From Caballeronia catudaia (GTDB lineage Bacteria > Pseudomonadota > Gammaproteobacteria > Burkholderiales > Burkholderiaceae): 64,000 nt of DNA. Position 1 is the first letter of the stretch; every line of letters begins with the position of its first letter. The position numbers and the translations under genes are program-made. Location: the NCBI RefSeq assembly GCF_001544755.2, contig NZ_FCOF02000019.1, forward strand, positions 1 to 64,000, written 5' to 3'. This document shows, in pieces, positions 35,306-44,474 of this stretch. The notes under the pieces are model-generated. The model searched no databases. It was not told where the DNA came from and was given only the letters and a program-made list of their open reading frames with translations.

Positions 35306-36856
35306 TCAAGCCGCCAGCGCGACCTTCGAGCCCGTCGCCAGTTCGATGATGCCTTCCTGTGAAATCGGCTTGCCGGAATGGCCGCCGAGTTCGCCCGCGA
35401 TTTCGCCTTCGCGCATCACGAGCACGCGGTCCGCCACGCCGATCACTTCCGGCAGCTCGCTCGAGATGACGATCACGCCGACGCCCGAGCGCGCCAGATC
35501 GTTGATGATTCGATAGATCTCCGACTTAGCTCCGATATCGACGCCGCGCGTCGGTTCGTCGAGGATCAGCACTTCCGGCTTGGTTTCGAGCAGGCGCGAC
35601 AGCAGCACTTTCTGCTGGTTGCCGCCCGACAGCGCGCCGACGTTCACGCGCATGTTCGGCACGCGGATCGTGAGCGCGGCGATCGCGTCCTTCGCGCGCG
35701 TGTTGCCGCGCGCGAGATCCATCACGCCCACTTTCGCGTCGCGGCCGGCGATCGTGATGTTGATGTTGTCGCGCACACTCATGTCGAGAAAGAGACCCTG
35801 TCCCTTGCGGTCTTCGGTCAGATAGACGAGACCGGCGTCGATCGCGTCGCGCGGCGTGCGCAGCTTGACCGGCTTGCCGTGCATCGACACTTCGCCGCGC
35901 TTCTTTTCCTCCGCGCCGAAGATCAGGCGCGCGAGCTCCGTGCGCCCCGCGCCGACGAGTCCCGCGATGCCGAGCACTTCGCCCTTGTGCAGATCGAGGC
36001 TGCAGCCCTTCACGCGATTGCTGTCGGCGATATCGCGCACGGACAGCACGACGTTGCCCGGATCGTAGGGTGCGTGCTCCTTCTTGTAGAAGCCGGAAAT
36101 ATCGCGGCCGACCATCATCTTCACGAGGCTTTCGGCGGACAGTTCGTCGCGCATCAGCGTGCCGACGTAGGAGCCGTCGCGCAGCACGGAGACCCGATCG
36201 CTGAGTTCGTAAATCTCCGCCATCCGATGGCTGATATAGATGATCGCGATGCCTTCCGAGCGCAGTTGCCGCACGAGTTCGAACAGGCGGTCGGTTTCGC
36301 GCGAAGAGAGCGGCGTCGTCGGTTCGTCCATCACGAGGATGCGCGCCTTCGCATGCACGGCCCGCGCGATCTCGACGAGCTGCCGCTCCGCGATCGACAG
36401 ATCGCCGACGAGCGTATGCGGCCTGAACGCCGCGCCGAGGCGCTTGAGCACGTCCTCGCAGCCGCGCTCCATGCCCGCGCGGTCGACCAGTCTTCCACGA
36501 CGCAGTTCGCGCCCCGCGTAAATGTTTTCCGCGACGGAAAGATTCGGCGCGAGACTCAGCTCCTGATAGATCACTGCGACGCCGAGCGCGCGCGCGGCAA
36601 GCGGCCCGTCGATGGCGACCGTTTTGCCGTCGATGAGAATCTCGCCGCCCGCATCGGCCTGATACGCACCCGACAGGATTTTCATCAGCGTGGACTTGCC
36701 CGCGCCGTTTTCGCCCATCAGCGAATGCACTTCGCCGGGATAGACCGAGAGGCGCACGTCGTTGAGCGCGCGCACGCCCGGAAAAGTCTTGCTGATGCCG
36801 CGCATCTCCAGCAGCGGCGGTCGGGTCGAAGTTGCAACGGAAACATCATGCGGCAT
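35306..36856 (-). CDS. Sugar ABC transporter ATPase with two ABC modules (RbsA-like)
   Basis: The 516-residue protein has two ATPase halves. The first has Walker [10 protein letters not shown], degenerate signature [13 protein letters not shown] and Walker [13 protein letters not shown]. The second has a degenerate Walker A ([10 protein letters not shown]), signature [15 protein letters not shown] and Walker [13 protein letters not shown]. This is the usual layout of carbohydrate importers of the RbsA/XylG group. ATG 36856 overlaps the end of the ROK gene by 11 nt. Confidence 0.94.
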   Translation of the reverse strand: MPHDVSVATSTRPPLLEMRGISKTFPGVRALNDVRLSVYPGEVHSLMGENGAGKSTLMKILSGAYQADAGGEILIDGKTVAIDGPLAARALGVAVIYQELSLAPNLSVAENIYAGRELRRGRLVDRAGMERGCEDVLKRLGAAFRPHTLVGDLSIAERQLVEIARAVHAKARILVMDEPTTPLSSRETDRLFELVRQLRSEGIAIIYISHRMAEIYELSDRVSVLRDGSYVGTLMRDELSAESLVKMMVGRDISGFYKKEHAPYDPGNVVLSVRDIADSNRVKGCSLDLHKGEVLGIAGLVGAGRTELARLIFGAEEKKRGEVSMHGKPVKLRTPRDAIDAGLVYLTEDRKGQGLFLDMSVRDNINITIAGRDAKVGVMDLARGNTRAKDAIAALTIRVPNMRVNVGALSGGNQQKVLLSRLLETKPEVLILDEPTRGVDIGAKSEIYRIINDLARSGVGVIVISSELPEVIGVADRVLVMREGEIAGELGGHSGKPISQEGIIELATGSKVALAA

Positions 36857-38090
36857 GGTTGACCTCTTGCAGTTTCGTTCCAGCATGGCGAAGGCCGGCC
36901 ACGCGCGGCGAGAAGTTGAAGAACATCGGCAGCGTGGCGGCGCCGATCGCGCCCGCATCCGGGCCGAAGGTGCCGCGCACGAGCGTTGGCGTGCCGCGCG
37001 CTTCGGGCGCGTTGGCGGCGAGCGTCGCCGAAAGCCGTTTGACGAGCTTGTCGAGCAGGCCGCCGTCGATATCGGAATCGATGACGACCATCGGCACGTC
37101 GAGCACGCAGAGCGTCGCGCGCAGGGCGGGCGCGAGCGCTTCGATGCAGTCGTCGATCCATTCGTCGACGGCCGGAAGACGCCGCTCGATGCACGCCTGC
37201 AAATCGACGCGGTTGTCCGCCGCCGCGCCGCTGTAATTGAGATGCCGCACGAGCGCGTTAAGCGACGCGCGCGACAGCAGGATGTCCCACGGGCCCGAGG
37301 GCTGCGGCGCGGACGGCAGGCGGCTCGGCGGCACCGGAATCACGCCGATATCGCCCGCGTTGCCCGACGCGCCGCGCAGACAGTCGCCGTTGATCGCGAT
37401 GCCGCCGCCGATCGCCGAGCCGAGAAACAGATAGACGAAGTCGTCGCAGCGACGGCCGAGGCCGTAGAAGAGTTCGGCGGTGGCGGCGGCGTTGCCGTCG
37501 TTCTCGCTGAAAACCGGCAGCGACAGCGCGCGGCCGAGCATCCCGGCGAAATCGGTTTCGTCCCAGGCGCGGAAGGTTTCGGCGGGAAGGCCGAGTTCGC
37601 GCAGCCACGAACCGAGATTGAACGGCTGCGCGATGCCGACGCCCGTCAGCCGTTCGCGCTCGGTCTCGGAAAGCAGGCCGAGCATGCTTTCGATATCGCG
37701 CCGCACGATTTCCAGCACCTCGGACGGATGCGGCAGCACGGCGTCGAGCGCGCTGCGGGCGAGCACATCGCCAGCGAAATTGACGAGCACCGTCTCGATG
37801 CCCGTGCGATCCAGCCGCACGCCGATACCAAACGCGCCGCGCGGATCGAGCCGGATGAGCGACGCGGGCTGGCCGCGCTGGCCTTCGAGCCGCCGTCCGG
37901 TGTATTCGATCAGGCCCGCATTTTCCAGCGACTCGACGATGCTGCCGACCGCCGTGCTGGTCAGATTCGCGTGACGCGCGAGTTCGGCTTTCGAGGCCGG
38001 CTCCGTGCGGCGCAACGCCTGCAAAAGCACACGTTCGTTGTACCGGCGGACGTTCGCGGAGTTGCTTCCTCTGCCGCTTGGGAGTTTCAC
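36846..38090 (-). CDS. ROK-family transcriptional regulator
   Basis: The 414-residue protein has an N-terminal winged helix ([25 protein letters not shown], then [18 protein letters not shown]) and a ROK sugar-kinase-like domain with [16 protein letters not shown] and [15 protein letters not shown]. The Cys-rich zinc site usual in ROK proteins (CxCGxxGC) is absent: [11 protein letters not shown] is followed by no Cys pair. It likely controls the sugar ABC genes that follow it, with which it overlaps. The start is GTG 38090. The palindrome at 38134-38150 is the likely operator. Confidence 0.88.
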   Translation of the reverse strand: MKLPSGRGSNSANVRRYNERVLLQALRRTEPASKAELARHANLTSTAVGSIVESLENAGLIEYTGRRLEGQRGQPASLIRLDPRGAFGIGVRLDRTGIETVLVNFAGDVLARSALDAVLPHPSEVLEIVRRDIESMLGLLSETERERLTGVGIAQPFNLGSWLRELGLPAETFRAWDETDFAGMLGRALSLPVFSENDGNAAATAELFYGLGRRCDDFVYLFLGSAIGGGIAINGDCLRGASGNAGDIGVIPVPPSRLPSAPQPSGPWDILLSRASLNALVRHLNYSGAAADNRVDLQACIERRLPAVDEWIDDCIEALAPALRATLCVLDVPMVVIDSDIDGGLLDKLVKRLSATLAANAPEARGTPTLVRGTFGPDAGAIGAATLPMFFNFSPRVAGLRHAGTKLQEVNHAA

Positions 38091-38133
38091 GCGCTGTCTC
38101 CGTTTCGAAGCGGTCTTGCCGCCGCGTATTAAT

Positions 38134-38150
38134 TAAATCAAGTTGATTTA
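38134..38150. promoter_or_regulatory. Candidate operator upstream of the ROK/ABC operon
   Basis: TAAATCAA-G-TTGATTTA is a perfect odd-centred inverted repeat in a distinctly AT-rich island, 44 bp upstream of the GTG start. It is the right size and place for a site bound by the ROK regulator. The rest of 38091-38385 shows no gene. Confidence 0.55.
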
Positions 38151-38385
38151 TTTAAGACCGAAGGCGCGGCGAAGTAAAGCAGGGAAATCCCGAGGCACGT
38201 TTTTAGGCGTCCGCTGAGGGCGACGCGAGCGTTGCGCCTTCCACACTAGGCGATGGAAATCCGCATTGCCAAGAAGCATGCCGATCCCTTGCGAAGCGCT
38301 TTCGGCGCGCGTTTGCTGTGAAAGCGCGGGAAGAAGCGTTGTGCTATCGTCGGCGACACTTTTTGATCTTTCCGCGCGCCTCGCC

Positions 38386-38883
38386 ATGTTCTCGCTCTCC
38401 CAAGCCACGCACGCCAGCAAGGCCGCGCAGTACGACGACCTACTGCAGCAAACCCGCGCGCTCATCGCTGATGAAACCGACTTCATCGCCAATGCCGCGA
38501 ATTTTTCCTCGCTCGTCTATCACACGCTGCCCGATCTGAACTGGGCGGGCTTTTATCTCTTCGACGGCACCGAGCTCGTCGTCGGGCCATTCCAGGGCAA
38601 ACCGGCGTGCGTGCGCATCGCGATCGGGCGCGGCGTGTGCGGCACGGCGGCGCGTGACCGGCGCACGCAAGTCGTGCCGGATGTCGATGCGTTCCCCGGC
38701 CATATCGCCTGTGATTCCGCATCGCGCTCGGAGATCGTCGTGCCGCTCGTCGCGAGCGATGGCACGCTGATCGGCGTATGGGATGTCGATAGCCCCGTGC
38801 CGAACCGCTTCGACGATGAGGACGCGCTCGGCATGGAAGCGTTGTGCACGGCGTTCGTCGCACTGGCGTGGAGCAGGAAATGA
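38386..38883 (+). CDS. msrC: Free methionine-(R)-sulfoxide reductase (GAF domain)
   Basis: The 165-residue GAF-domain protein has the three Cys of fRMsr: Cys75 in PACVRI, Cys85 in VCGTAA and Cys109 in HIACDSASRSE, with spacing identical to the E. coli enzyme (84, 94, 118). It reduces free methionine-R-sulfoxide with thioredoxin. ATG 38386 is preferred; the longer frame to 38266 is noise. A DUF302 remnant overlaps its stop by ATGA. Confidence 0.93.
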   Translation: MFSLSQATHASKAAQYDDLLQQTRALIADETDFIANAANFSSLVYHTLPDLNWAGFYLFDGTELVVGPFQGKPACVRIAIGRGVCGTAARDRRTQVVPDVDAFPGHIACDSASRSEIVVPLVASDGTLIGVWDVDSPVPNRFDDEDALGMEALCTAFVALAWSRK

Positions 38884-39142
38884 GCCTCGATGCCGCGGGC
38901 AACGGCGTCGTCACGATCGCGAGCGCGCATGGCGCCTTCGCGACCGCCGACAAGTGATGCAGGCCGTGCCGACCGCCGCGCTCGACTTGCCGCTCAAGGT
39001 TCTGGCATGGGAAGACGCCGACGGCCGCGCCTGGCTTTCCTATAACGCGACGGACTATCTGCGCGCGCGTCACGGTCTCGGCGCCGATCTGATGAAGCCG
39101 GTGAGCGGCGTGGCCGCGCTCGTGGAAGCGGCGGCGCGCTGA
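38880..39142 (+). pseudogene. DUF302 gene with internal deletion
   Basis: A start at 38880 (overlapping the previous stop) gives NGVVTIASAHGAFATADK and then a stop, matching the beginning of DUF302 proteins. From 38957 a different frame gives MQAVPTAALDLPLKVLAWED through VSGVAALVEAAAR, matching their end. The middle ~45-50 residues are missing and the frame is broken at the junction. The gene is not functional as a DUF302 protein. Confidence 0.75.
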
Positions 39143-39181
39143 GAAGGCCGCGTTCGCCCCTTAGGCCCGGGCGTCTACAAT

Positions 39182-39201
39182 GAGACGTTTTCAAACGTCT
39201 C
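39182..39201. promoter_or_regulatory. 20-bp inverted repeat before the orphan sugar-binding gene
   Basis: GAGACGTTT-TC-AAACGTCTC ends 13 bp before ATG 39215. It could be an operator (the ACGTTT half-sites recall LacI/GalR-type boxes) or a stem that blocks or terminates read-through from upstream. Confidence 0.45.
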
Positions 39202-39214
39202 GAAAATCAGATTT

Positions 39215-40198
39215 ATGACGAGCCTTGCCCGCCGACGCCTGCTTGCCGCCTGCGCCCTGAGCGCGTGCGGCTTCACGCGTGCGCGCGATGCGCGCGCGGC
39301 ATCGGACAAGGCGACGGTCGCGCTCGTGATGAAGTCGCTGAACGATCCGTTCGTCGCGTCGATGATCGACGGCGCCCGCAACTACCAGCGGCATTACGCG
39401 TCGCAACTCGATCTCACGACGCACGGCACGACCACCGACCACGACGTCGCCGGTCAGACCCACATCGTCGAAACCTTGATCGATGCGAAGACGAACGCGA
39501 TCGTCATCGCGCCGGTGGATTCGAAAGCGATGCTGCCGGTGGCCGCGAAAGCGATCGCGGCGGGCGTCATCGTGATCGCGATCGACAATCCGTTCGACGA
39601 AGCCGCGCAGGAAGCGGCGAACCTCACGATTCCGTTCGTCGGGCCGGACAGCCGGCGCGGCGCGAAACTCGTCGGCGCTTATCTCGCGTCCAAGCTCGCG
39701 GCGGGCGACGAAGTCGGCATCATCGAAGGGCCGTCGAGCGATCGTAATTCGCAGCAGCGCGCGCTCGGTTTCAGGGAGGCGATGAACGCGGCCGGCGTGC
39801 GCATTGCCGATTCGGACAGCGGCGACTGGACTTCGGCGAGCGGCAAGTCCATCGCGCTGCAGATGCTTTACGCGCATCCGACGCTGCGCGGCTTGCTTTG
39901 CGCGAACGACAACATCGCGATGGGCGCGATCGACGCGGTGCGCATCGCGGGAAAGAAGGGCCGCGTGCTGGTGACGGGCTACAACAATATCGACGCCGTG
40001 CAGCCGATGCTCGACGATGGACGGATGCTGGCGACCGTCGAACAATTCGGCGCGCGGCAGGCGGTGTTCGGTCTGGACGTGGCGGTGAAGGCGCTCGTGG
40101 AACGACGGAGGCAAGGGGATTTGTCGCCGTATATGGAGACGCCGGTTCAACTGGTTACCAAGGGACAGGCGAAGGGGTTTCGGTTCGGAGCGTCGTGA
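39215..40198 (+). CDS. Orphan periplasmic sugar-binding protein (type 1 fold)
   Basis: The 327-residue protein starts with an export signal (LARRRLLAACALSACG; RRR motif, possibly Tat or lipoprotein). It then shows KATVALVMKSLNDPFVASMIDGA, AIVIAPVDSKAMLPVAAKAI, VGIIEGPSSDRNSQQRALGF and LLCANDNIAMGAIDAVR, the pattern of monosaccharide-binding proteins. No permease or ATPase gene is adjacent, so it either works with the nearby RbsAC-like system or is an orphan. It is convergent with the FAH gene. Confidence 0.87.
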   Translation: MTSLARRRLLAACALSACGFTRARDARAASDKATVALVMKSLNDPFVASMIDGARNYQRHYASQLDLTTHGTTTDHDVAGQTHIVETLIDAKTNAIVIAPVDSKAMLPVAAKAIAAGVIVIAIDNPFDEAAQEAANLTIPFVGPDSRRGAKLVGAYLASKLAAGDEVGIIEGPSSDRNSQQRALGFREAMNAAGVRIADSDSGDWTSASGKSIALQMLYAHPTLRGLLCANDNIAMGAIDAVRIAGKKGRVLVTGYNNIDAVQPMLDDGRMLATVEQFGARQAVFGLDVAVKALVERRRQGDLSPYMETPVQLVTKGQAKGFRFGAS

Positions 40199-40259
40199 GG
40201 CGCTGCGGCGCACGTTGGGTGATGGTCGCAGCGATCGTCTTATCGTCTTGTCGCAAACC

Positions 40260-41444
40260 TCAGTCGGCCTTCCCCAACACTCCCCGCGCCGCCAGACTCC
40301 GATACAACGCCCGCACGCCGAACGTCCACGGCTCGATCTCGGTCGACAAGCGCACCGTATTGACCAGCGCCCCGAGCGAAGGCGTCGAGATCGTCACGAC
40401 ATCGCCGAGATGGTGCGTGAAGCCGCCGCCCTTCGTATCGCGATCCTTGATCGGCGAGAACATCGTCCCGAGAAACAGCATGAAGCCGTCCGGATATTGA
40501 TGATGCGCGCCGTGCGTCTGCGTCACGAGATCGGCCGGATCGCGGCTGATTTCGCTCATGTGGCTCACGCCTTCGAGCACGAAGCCATCGTCCGCGCCTT
40601 CGATCTTCAATGAGACGCTCGTGCCGCGCACCGAATCCAGCGTGAAGCGCTCATCGAAGAGGCGCACGAAAGGACCGATCGCGCACGACGCGTTGTTGTC
40701 CTTCGCCTTGCCGAGCAGCAACGCGCTGCGGCCTTCGATGTCGCGAAGATTCACGTCGTTGCCGAGCGTCGCGCCAACGATCTCGCCGCGCGCGTTCACC
40801 GCCAGCACGATCTCCGGCTCCGGGTTGTTCCATTGCGATGTCGGATACAGGCCGACGTCCGCGCCGAAACCCACCGACGACATCGGTTGCGACTTCGAGA
40901 ACACTTCCGCATCCGGCCCGATGCCGACTTCCATGTATTGCGACCACGCGCCGCGCCGCTCCAGTTCCGCCTTCAGCTTCATCGCGGCGTCCGAACCGGG
41001 CTTGATCTTCGATAAATCCGCGCCGATCAGCTTGTTGATGGTGTCGCGCACTTCCTGAGCCTTGCTCGCGTCGCCGCCCGCCTGCTCTTCGATCACGCGT
41101 TCCAGCAGGCTCACCGCGAACGTGACGCCACACGCCTTCACCGCTTGCACGTCGCAGGGCGCGAGCAGGCGCAGGCCATCGACGGAAGTATCGAGCGTCG
41201 CCTGCAGCAGATCCTGGACGTTGCCCAGATGCTCGCCTTGGGCGTTGCGAGCGATATCGAGCGCATCGGGGAGATCGAAGAGATCGGCGGTGGTCGGCGC
41301 GGCGCGCGTGATGTCGAACACTTCGCCCTTGCGCACCGCGACGACAGACGGACCGTTCACCGGCGCGGGACGCCACACGCGGCCGATCAGCACGGCATCG
41401 GCGAAATCTTCGGGCAGGCAGGAGGAGATGTTGACGGTTTGCAT
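40260..41444 (-). CDS. FAH-family dehydratase/hydrolase (sugar-acid catabolism)
   Basis: The 394-residue protein belongs to the fumarylacetoacetate-hydrolase superfamily: VGFGADVGLYPTSQWNNPEPEIVL contains the metal-binding Glu pair (PEPE), with LGNDVNLRDIEG (Asp ligand) and LFLGTMFSPIKDRD downstream. Its size fits 2-keto-3-deoxy-sugar-acid dehydratase-like members in Burkholderia. A sugar-acid substrate is inferred from the neighbouring sugar transport and IclR genes. ATG 41444 is chosen; the frame upstream runs into the divergent regulator. Confidence 0.8.
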   Translation of the reverse strand: MQTVNISSCLPEDFADAVLIGRVWRPAPVNGPSVVAVRKGEVFDITRAAPTTADLFDLPDALDIARNAQGEHLGNVQDLLQATLDTSVDGLRLLAPCDVQAVKACGVTFAVSLLERVIEEQAGGDASKAQEVRDTINKLIGADLSKIKPGSDAAMKLKAELERRGAWSQYMEVGIGPDAEVFSKSQPMSSVGFGADVGLYPTSQWNNPEPEIVLAVNARGEIVGATLGNDVNLRDIEGRSALLLGKAKDNNASCAIGPFVRLFDERFTLDSVRGTSVSLKIEGADDGFVLEGVSHMSEISRDPADLVTQTHGAHHQYPDGFMLFLGTMFSPIKDRDTKGGGFTHHLGDVVTISTPSLGALVNTVRLSTEIEPWTFGVRALYRSLAARGVLGKAD

Positions 41445-41521
41445 GAATTCGGTCGGCTGGCGAAAAAGGAAAGCCGATCCTAGCCCGCGCGTCATACGGT
41501 GTCCATCAGGTTGATTAATTA

Positions 41522-41535
41522 TCCAACCTGTTGGA
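41522..41535. promoter_or_regulatory. Candidate IclR operator between FAH and iclR-type genes
   Basis: TCCAAC-CT-GTTGGA is a perfect inverted repeat immediately before ATG 41538. The placement suggests autoregulation by blocking the start region. If 41547 is the real start, the site sits 12 bp upstream of it. Confidence 0.5.
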
Positions 41536-41537
41536 AT

Positions 41538-42293
41538 ATGGCGCATATGGAAAAAACCTACGACGTACCCGCGCTGCGCCGCGCGAACGATATTCTCGAA
41601 GCGCTCGCCGCCGCCGCGAAACCGGTGCGCACGGCGACGCTCGCCGAACAGACGGACCTTTCCCGCAGCACGCTCTACCTGATGCTCGAAACGCTCGCGC
41701 GCCTGCAATGGATCGAAAAGCGCGACGATGGCTACGTGGTCGGCGTCGGCCTGTTCGAGCTCGGCAACGCGTATGTGCGCCACGACAAGCTGCAGGCCGC
41801 GTTCCGCGAGGGCGCGGGCGCGTTCATCAACAAGCACAACGAGGTCGTGCAGCTCGCGGTGCTCGACGGCGTGCAGGTGGTGTATGTGGCGCGCGAGGAT
41901 GCGCATCGGCCGGTGCGCCTCGTGTCCGATCTCGGATCGCGTCTGCCCGCGCATTGCTGCGCGCTCGGCAAGGCGCTGCTCGCGGGATTGACCGATGAAG
42001 CCGTCATCGAGCGTCTTCCCGAGCGTCTCGAAGCGGTGACGCCGCGCACCATCACGCGGCGCGCGGCCCTGTTACGCGATCTCGCCGCGATCCGTTCGAG
42101 CGGCCTCGCGGTCGAGCGCGAGGAAGTGGCCGAAGGCCTCGCGTGCTTCGCAGCCTATGTCGGGATGACGCCGGCGGGCAAGCGCGTCGCGGTATCGACG
42201 AGCGTGCCGATCGGCCGGCTCGATCCGAAACGTGAGAAGCAGATTTCGATCGGCATCGTCCAGCTTGCGGCTCACTTGCGCGGCGCGCTCTGA
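41538..42293 (+). CDS. IclR-family regulator
   Basis: The ~251-residue protein has an IclR winged helix (RANDILEALAAAAKPVRTATLA, then QTDLSRSTLYLMLETLARLQWIEK) and an effector domain with RLVSDLGSRLPAHCCALGKALLAG and the C-terminal GLACFAAYVG. It is divergent from the FAH gene and probably controls it. ATG 41538 or 41547 are both possible. Confidence 0.9.
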   Translation: MAHMEKTYDVPALRRANDILEALAAAAKPVRTATLAEQTDLSRSTLYLMLETLARLQWIEKRDDGYVVGVGLFELGNAYVRHDKLQAAFREGAGAFINKHNEVVQLAVLDGVQVVYVAREDAHRPVRLVSDLGSRLPAHCCALGKALLAGLTDEAVIERLPERLEAVTPRTITRRAALLRDLAAIRSSGLAVEREEVAEGLACFAAYVGMTPAGKRVAVSTSVPIGRLDPKREKQISIGIVQLAAHLRGAL

Positions 42294-42838
42294 CGATGCG
42301 CCGCACGCAGGTTCGCCCGGCCTTGCGAGCCGGCGAAACGCGCCTCGATCGACGCCATCTCCGACTCCATCTCCTTTCCCGCGTGGAACGCCGCGGGCGC
42401 GTGCGCGGCGATCAGCACGTCGCAGCGCGCGTGCAGGCACACCACATCGCGCAGGCGCGCCTCGCCGTGCCGCCAGCCGGTGTCCGATTCGCCGCCGAGC
42501 ACGATGAGATCCGCGCCCGCCCGCTTCGCCTCCTGCGCGATCAGCTCGCCGACGCTGACGCCGTCCAGCGGCTGCGCCACACTGCGCGCGACGCCGTCGA
42601 CACCCGCGCTCTCGATCAGCCGCGCCGCGTAGCGTGTGACCGCGCGCGCGTGATCGTCGATGACGTCGAGCGTATCGTCCGGGTCGCTCTCCGCGGTGGC
42701 CACCGCCCACCAGGGCGTCTGATCGACGATATGCAGCGCAGTGAGCCGCGCATTGCAGTCGCGGGCGCGCGTGATGGCGGTGGTCAGGGCGCTTTCGCTG
42801 AGGCTCGTGCCCACGGCAACGAGAATGTGCTTGTACAT
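42272..42838 (-). CDS. Universal stress protein family
   Basis: The 188-residue protein starts MYKHILVAVGTSLSESALTT, a Usp nucleotide-fold beginning, and has ELIAQEAKRAGADLIVLGGE and VVCLHARCDVLIA. The usual ATP loop G-2x-G-9x-G-S/T after VLG is altered (GGESDTGWRHGEARL), so ATP binding is doubtful. The C-terminal ~35 residues extend past the Usp domain. It overlaps the convergent IclR gene by 22 nt. Confidence 0.85.
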   Translation of the reverse strand: MYKHILVAVGTSLSESALTTAITRARDCNARLTALHIVDQTPWWAVATAESDPDDTLDVIDDHARAVTRYAARLIESAGVDGVARSVAQPLDGVSVGELIAQEAKRAGADLIVLGGESDTGWRHGEARLRDVVCLHARCDVLIAAHAPAAFHAGKEMESEMASIEARFAGSQGRANLRAAHRQSAPRK

Positions 42839-42953
42839 GGTGCGTCTCCGGTATGAATCGATGAGACGCATGATCGCCGCGCAGACTTAGCGGCGAATGA
42901 GCGCGCGTCTGTATCTTTTACAAGAAAGCTTAAAAGCGCCTACGGAGACGACG

Positions 42954-43193
42954 CTAGCGGCGGCGTTTTTTCCAATCGTAATCGGCAGGTGGATCGGCGA
43001 CGCCCGGCTTGCCGACCGAATGCGGGTTTTCACTGCATAACGTCACGAAACCGACATCTTCGCCATCGGACTGGCGGCGTCGGAGGTCTTCCGCGAAGCG
43101 CAGCGCGTCGGCGAGCGCGTTTGCATCGAATCGTCTGAAGCGCGCCGCGTCTTCGATATCAGGGTTGCCGCCGAGCCAATACACGACGAACAT
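42954..43193 (-). CDS. Small conserved Burkholderia protein (79 aa)
   Basis: The product begins MFVVYWLGGNPDIEDAARFRRF and continues ALADALRFAEDLRRRQSDGEDVG, ending with a basic tail WKKRRR. Similar short proteins are frequent in Burkholderia. No function is known. It is divergent from the receiver gene, with ~210 bp between. Confidence 0.65.
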   Translation of the reverse strand: MFVVYWLGGNPDIEDAARFRRFDANALADALRFAEDLRRRQSDGEDVGFVTLCSENPHSVGKPGVADPPADYDWKKRRR

Positions 43194-43402
43194 CGATTAG
43201 CCTCTGGTTTGGAGATGACGCACCATCGTCGTCGCTCGCGCCACGACGATGCAAAGCCTGCACGGCGTTCGTGCACGACGCGCCGGGACAGCCATCGGGT
43301 ATTCCCCAAGTGTAACGTCGGCGGCCTGCGTGCCGCCCGCCGCGCGCACGGATACCCGCAAAGGAATGATCGTTGCTGTTATCTCTGTCCATTCCGAGGC
43401 CA

Positions 43403-43870
43403 ATGACGATGCAACGCTACCAGCCTGTTCCTTCGCAAGCACTGTGGCAGATTCCATTACCGGCGACGCACCATGAAGAGCCGCGCGTGCTCATCGCCGA
43501 TGACGACATGGAAGCGACACGCGCGATCTGCCTTGCATTCGAAGACGCCGATTTCACCGTGCGCGCGGTGCACACCGGGCTCGATGCGGTGTCGCTGGCG
43601 CGCAAGTGGCGGCCGGGCGTCGTGCTGCTCGATCTGATGATGCCGCTCGGCGACGGCTGGGAGGCCGCCGAAGCGATCCGCGCGATCGATCTCTCCATGC
43701 TGCTGATCGCACATACGAGCTGCACGGACCCGGGGGACCTGACGCGCGCGCAACGCACCGGCTTCAACGGCTACTTCGTCAAGCCGACGGGGATCGACGG
43801 CATGATCGCGGTGATCCGGGATTATTTCTCGATGCGCGAAGGCGATTACGCATCGGCGCGTTCGGGCTGA
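43403..43870 (+). CDS. Single-domain response regulator
   Basis: The ~155-residue product is a receiver domain without an output domain: acidic pocket ADDD (33-35), phospho-acceptor Asp77 in VVLLDLMMP, Thr/Ser in IAHTS and Lys127 in YFVKPTG. It would accept phosphate from an unlinked histidine kinase. ATG 43403 or 43409 are both plausible. It overlaps the convergent hypothetical gene by 25 nt. Confidence 0.87.
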   Translation: MTMQRYQPVPSQALWQIPLPATHHEEPRVLIADDDMEATRAICLAFEDADFTVRAVHTGLDAVSLARKWRPGVVLLDLMMPLGDGWEAAEAIRAIDLSMLLIAHTSCTDPGDLTRAQRTGFNGYFVKPTGIDGMIAVIRDYFSMREGDYASARSG

Positions 43871-44241
43871 ACGGCGTCGAACTCGATGCCAGGCTGAACG
43901 TGCTGTTTCAGCATGTTGTCCCAGTACTGGCAATAGCCGGCCCAGAACGGCATTTGCGAGTAGGCGGACGCGGCGGTCGGCAGCGGATCGGGCAGCATCC
44001 TGCTCAGACGCCGGATTTCCGCATGCTTCCATTGCAGCAGCGCCCGTCGATGTCCGCGCCGCGGCGGGCACATCTCGTCCATGCTCGCGACAGCGATCGA
44101 GAAGCCCTCGGCCGGCCGCGACGCCATCTTGGTCAACACCGCGGTTTGCGGGCGCGGCCCGCGCTCATGACAGATGATCGCGCCGATCTGCCCAAGGATG
44201 TACATCGCCCTGGCCATCGGCCGCTCGGAAGGGTGTTGCAT
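43846..44241 (-). CDS. Hypothetical protein conserved in Burkholderia
   Basis: The up-to-131-residue product has MYILGQIGAIICHERGPRPQ and ASMDEMCPPRRGHRRALLQW. Short proteins with this pattern (GQIGAIICxxRG) recur in Burkholderia; they lack a known domain. The AT-rich region upstream holds a near-palindrome at 44327-44343 (GGTAT/ATACC arms) that may be part of its promoter. The true start may be the ATG 24 bp (MARAMY) or 36 bp (MYILGQ) further in. Confidence 0.6.
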   Translation of the reverse strand: MQHPSERPMARAMYILGQIGAIICHERGPRPQTAVLTKMASRPAEGFSIAVASMDEMCPPRRGHRRALLQWKHAEIRRLSRMLPDPLPTAASAYSQMPFWAGYCQYWDNMLKQHVQPGIEFDAVQPERADA

Positions 44242-44410
44242 GGCGCCTCTCGGATTATCGTTATGGGTCTTCGTGCGCGGGCGCTCGAAGTGGCCTCGGT
44301 CTTGTTATTGATACGTTGTAGCCTTCGGTATTTATAAGATACCGCATGGCGATTAATCCGAAATGCGCATCCACAAAAATATACAGTCGTGCGGAGCGTT
44401 TCCGCCGATG

Positions 44411-44452
44411 CAAAAAACAAAGCGCCCCTGCATTCGCATGCAGGGGCGCTTT
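44411..44452 (-). terminator. Strong rho-independent terminator for the 118-aa gene
   Basis: Arms of 15 bp (AAAGCGCCCCTGCAT at 44419-44433 and its complement at 44438-44452) enclose a TCGC loop. In the leftward direction the hairpin is followed by TTTGTTTTTTG, a good U-run. It lies 23 bp after the gene ending at 44475. Confidence 0.88.
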
Positions 44453-44474
44453 CATTCGATGACGCGCGTGCAAA

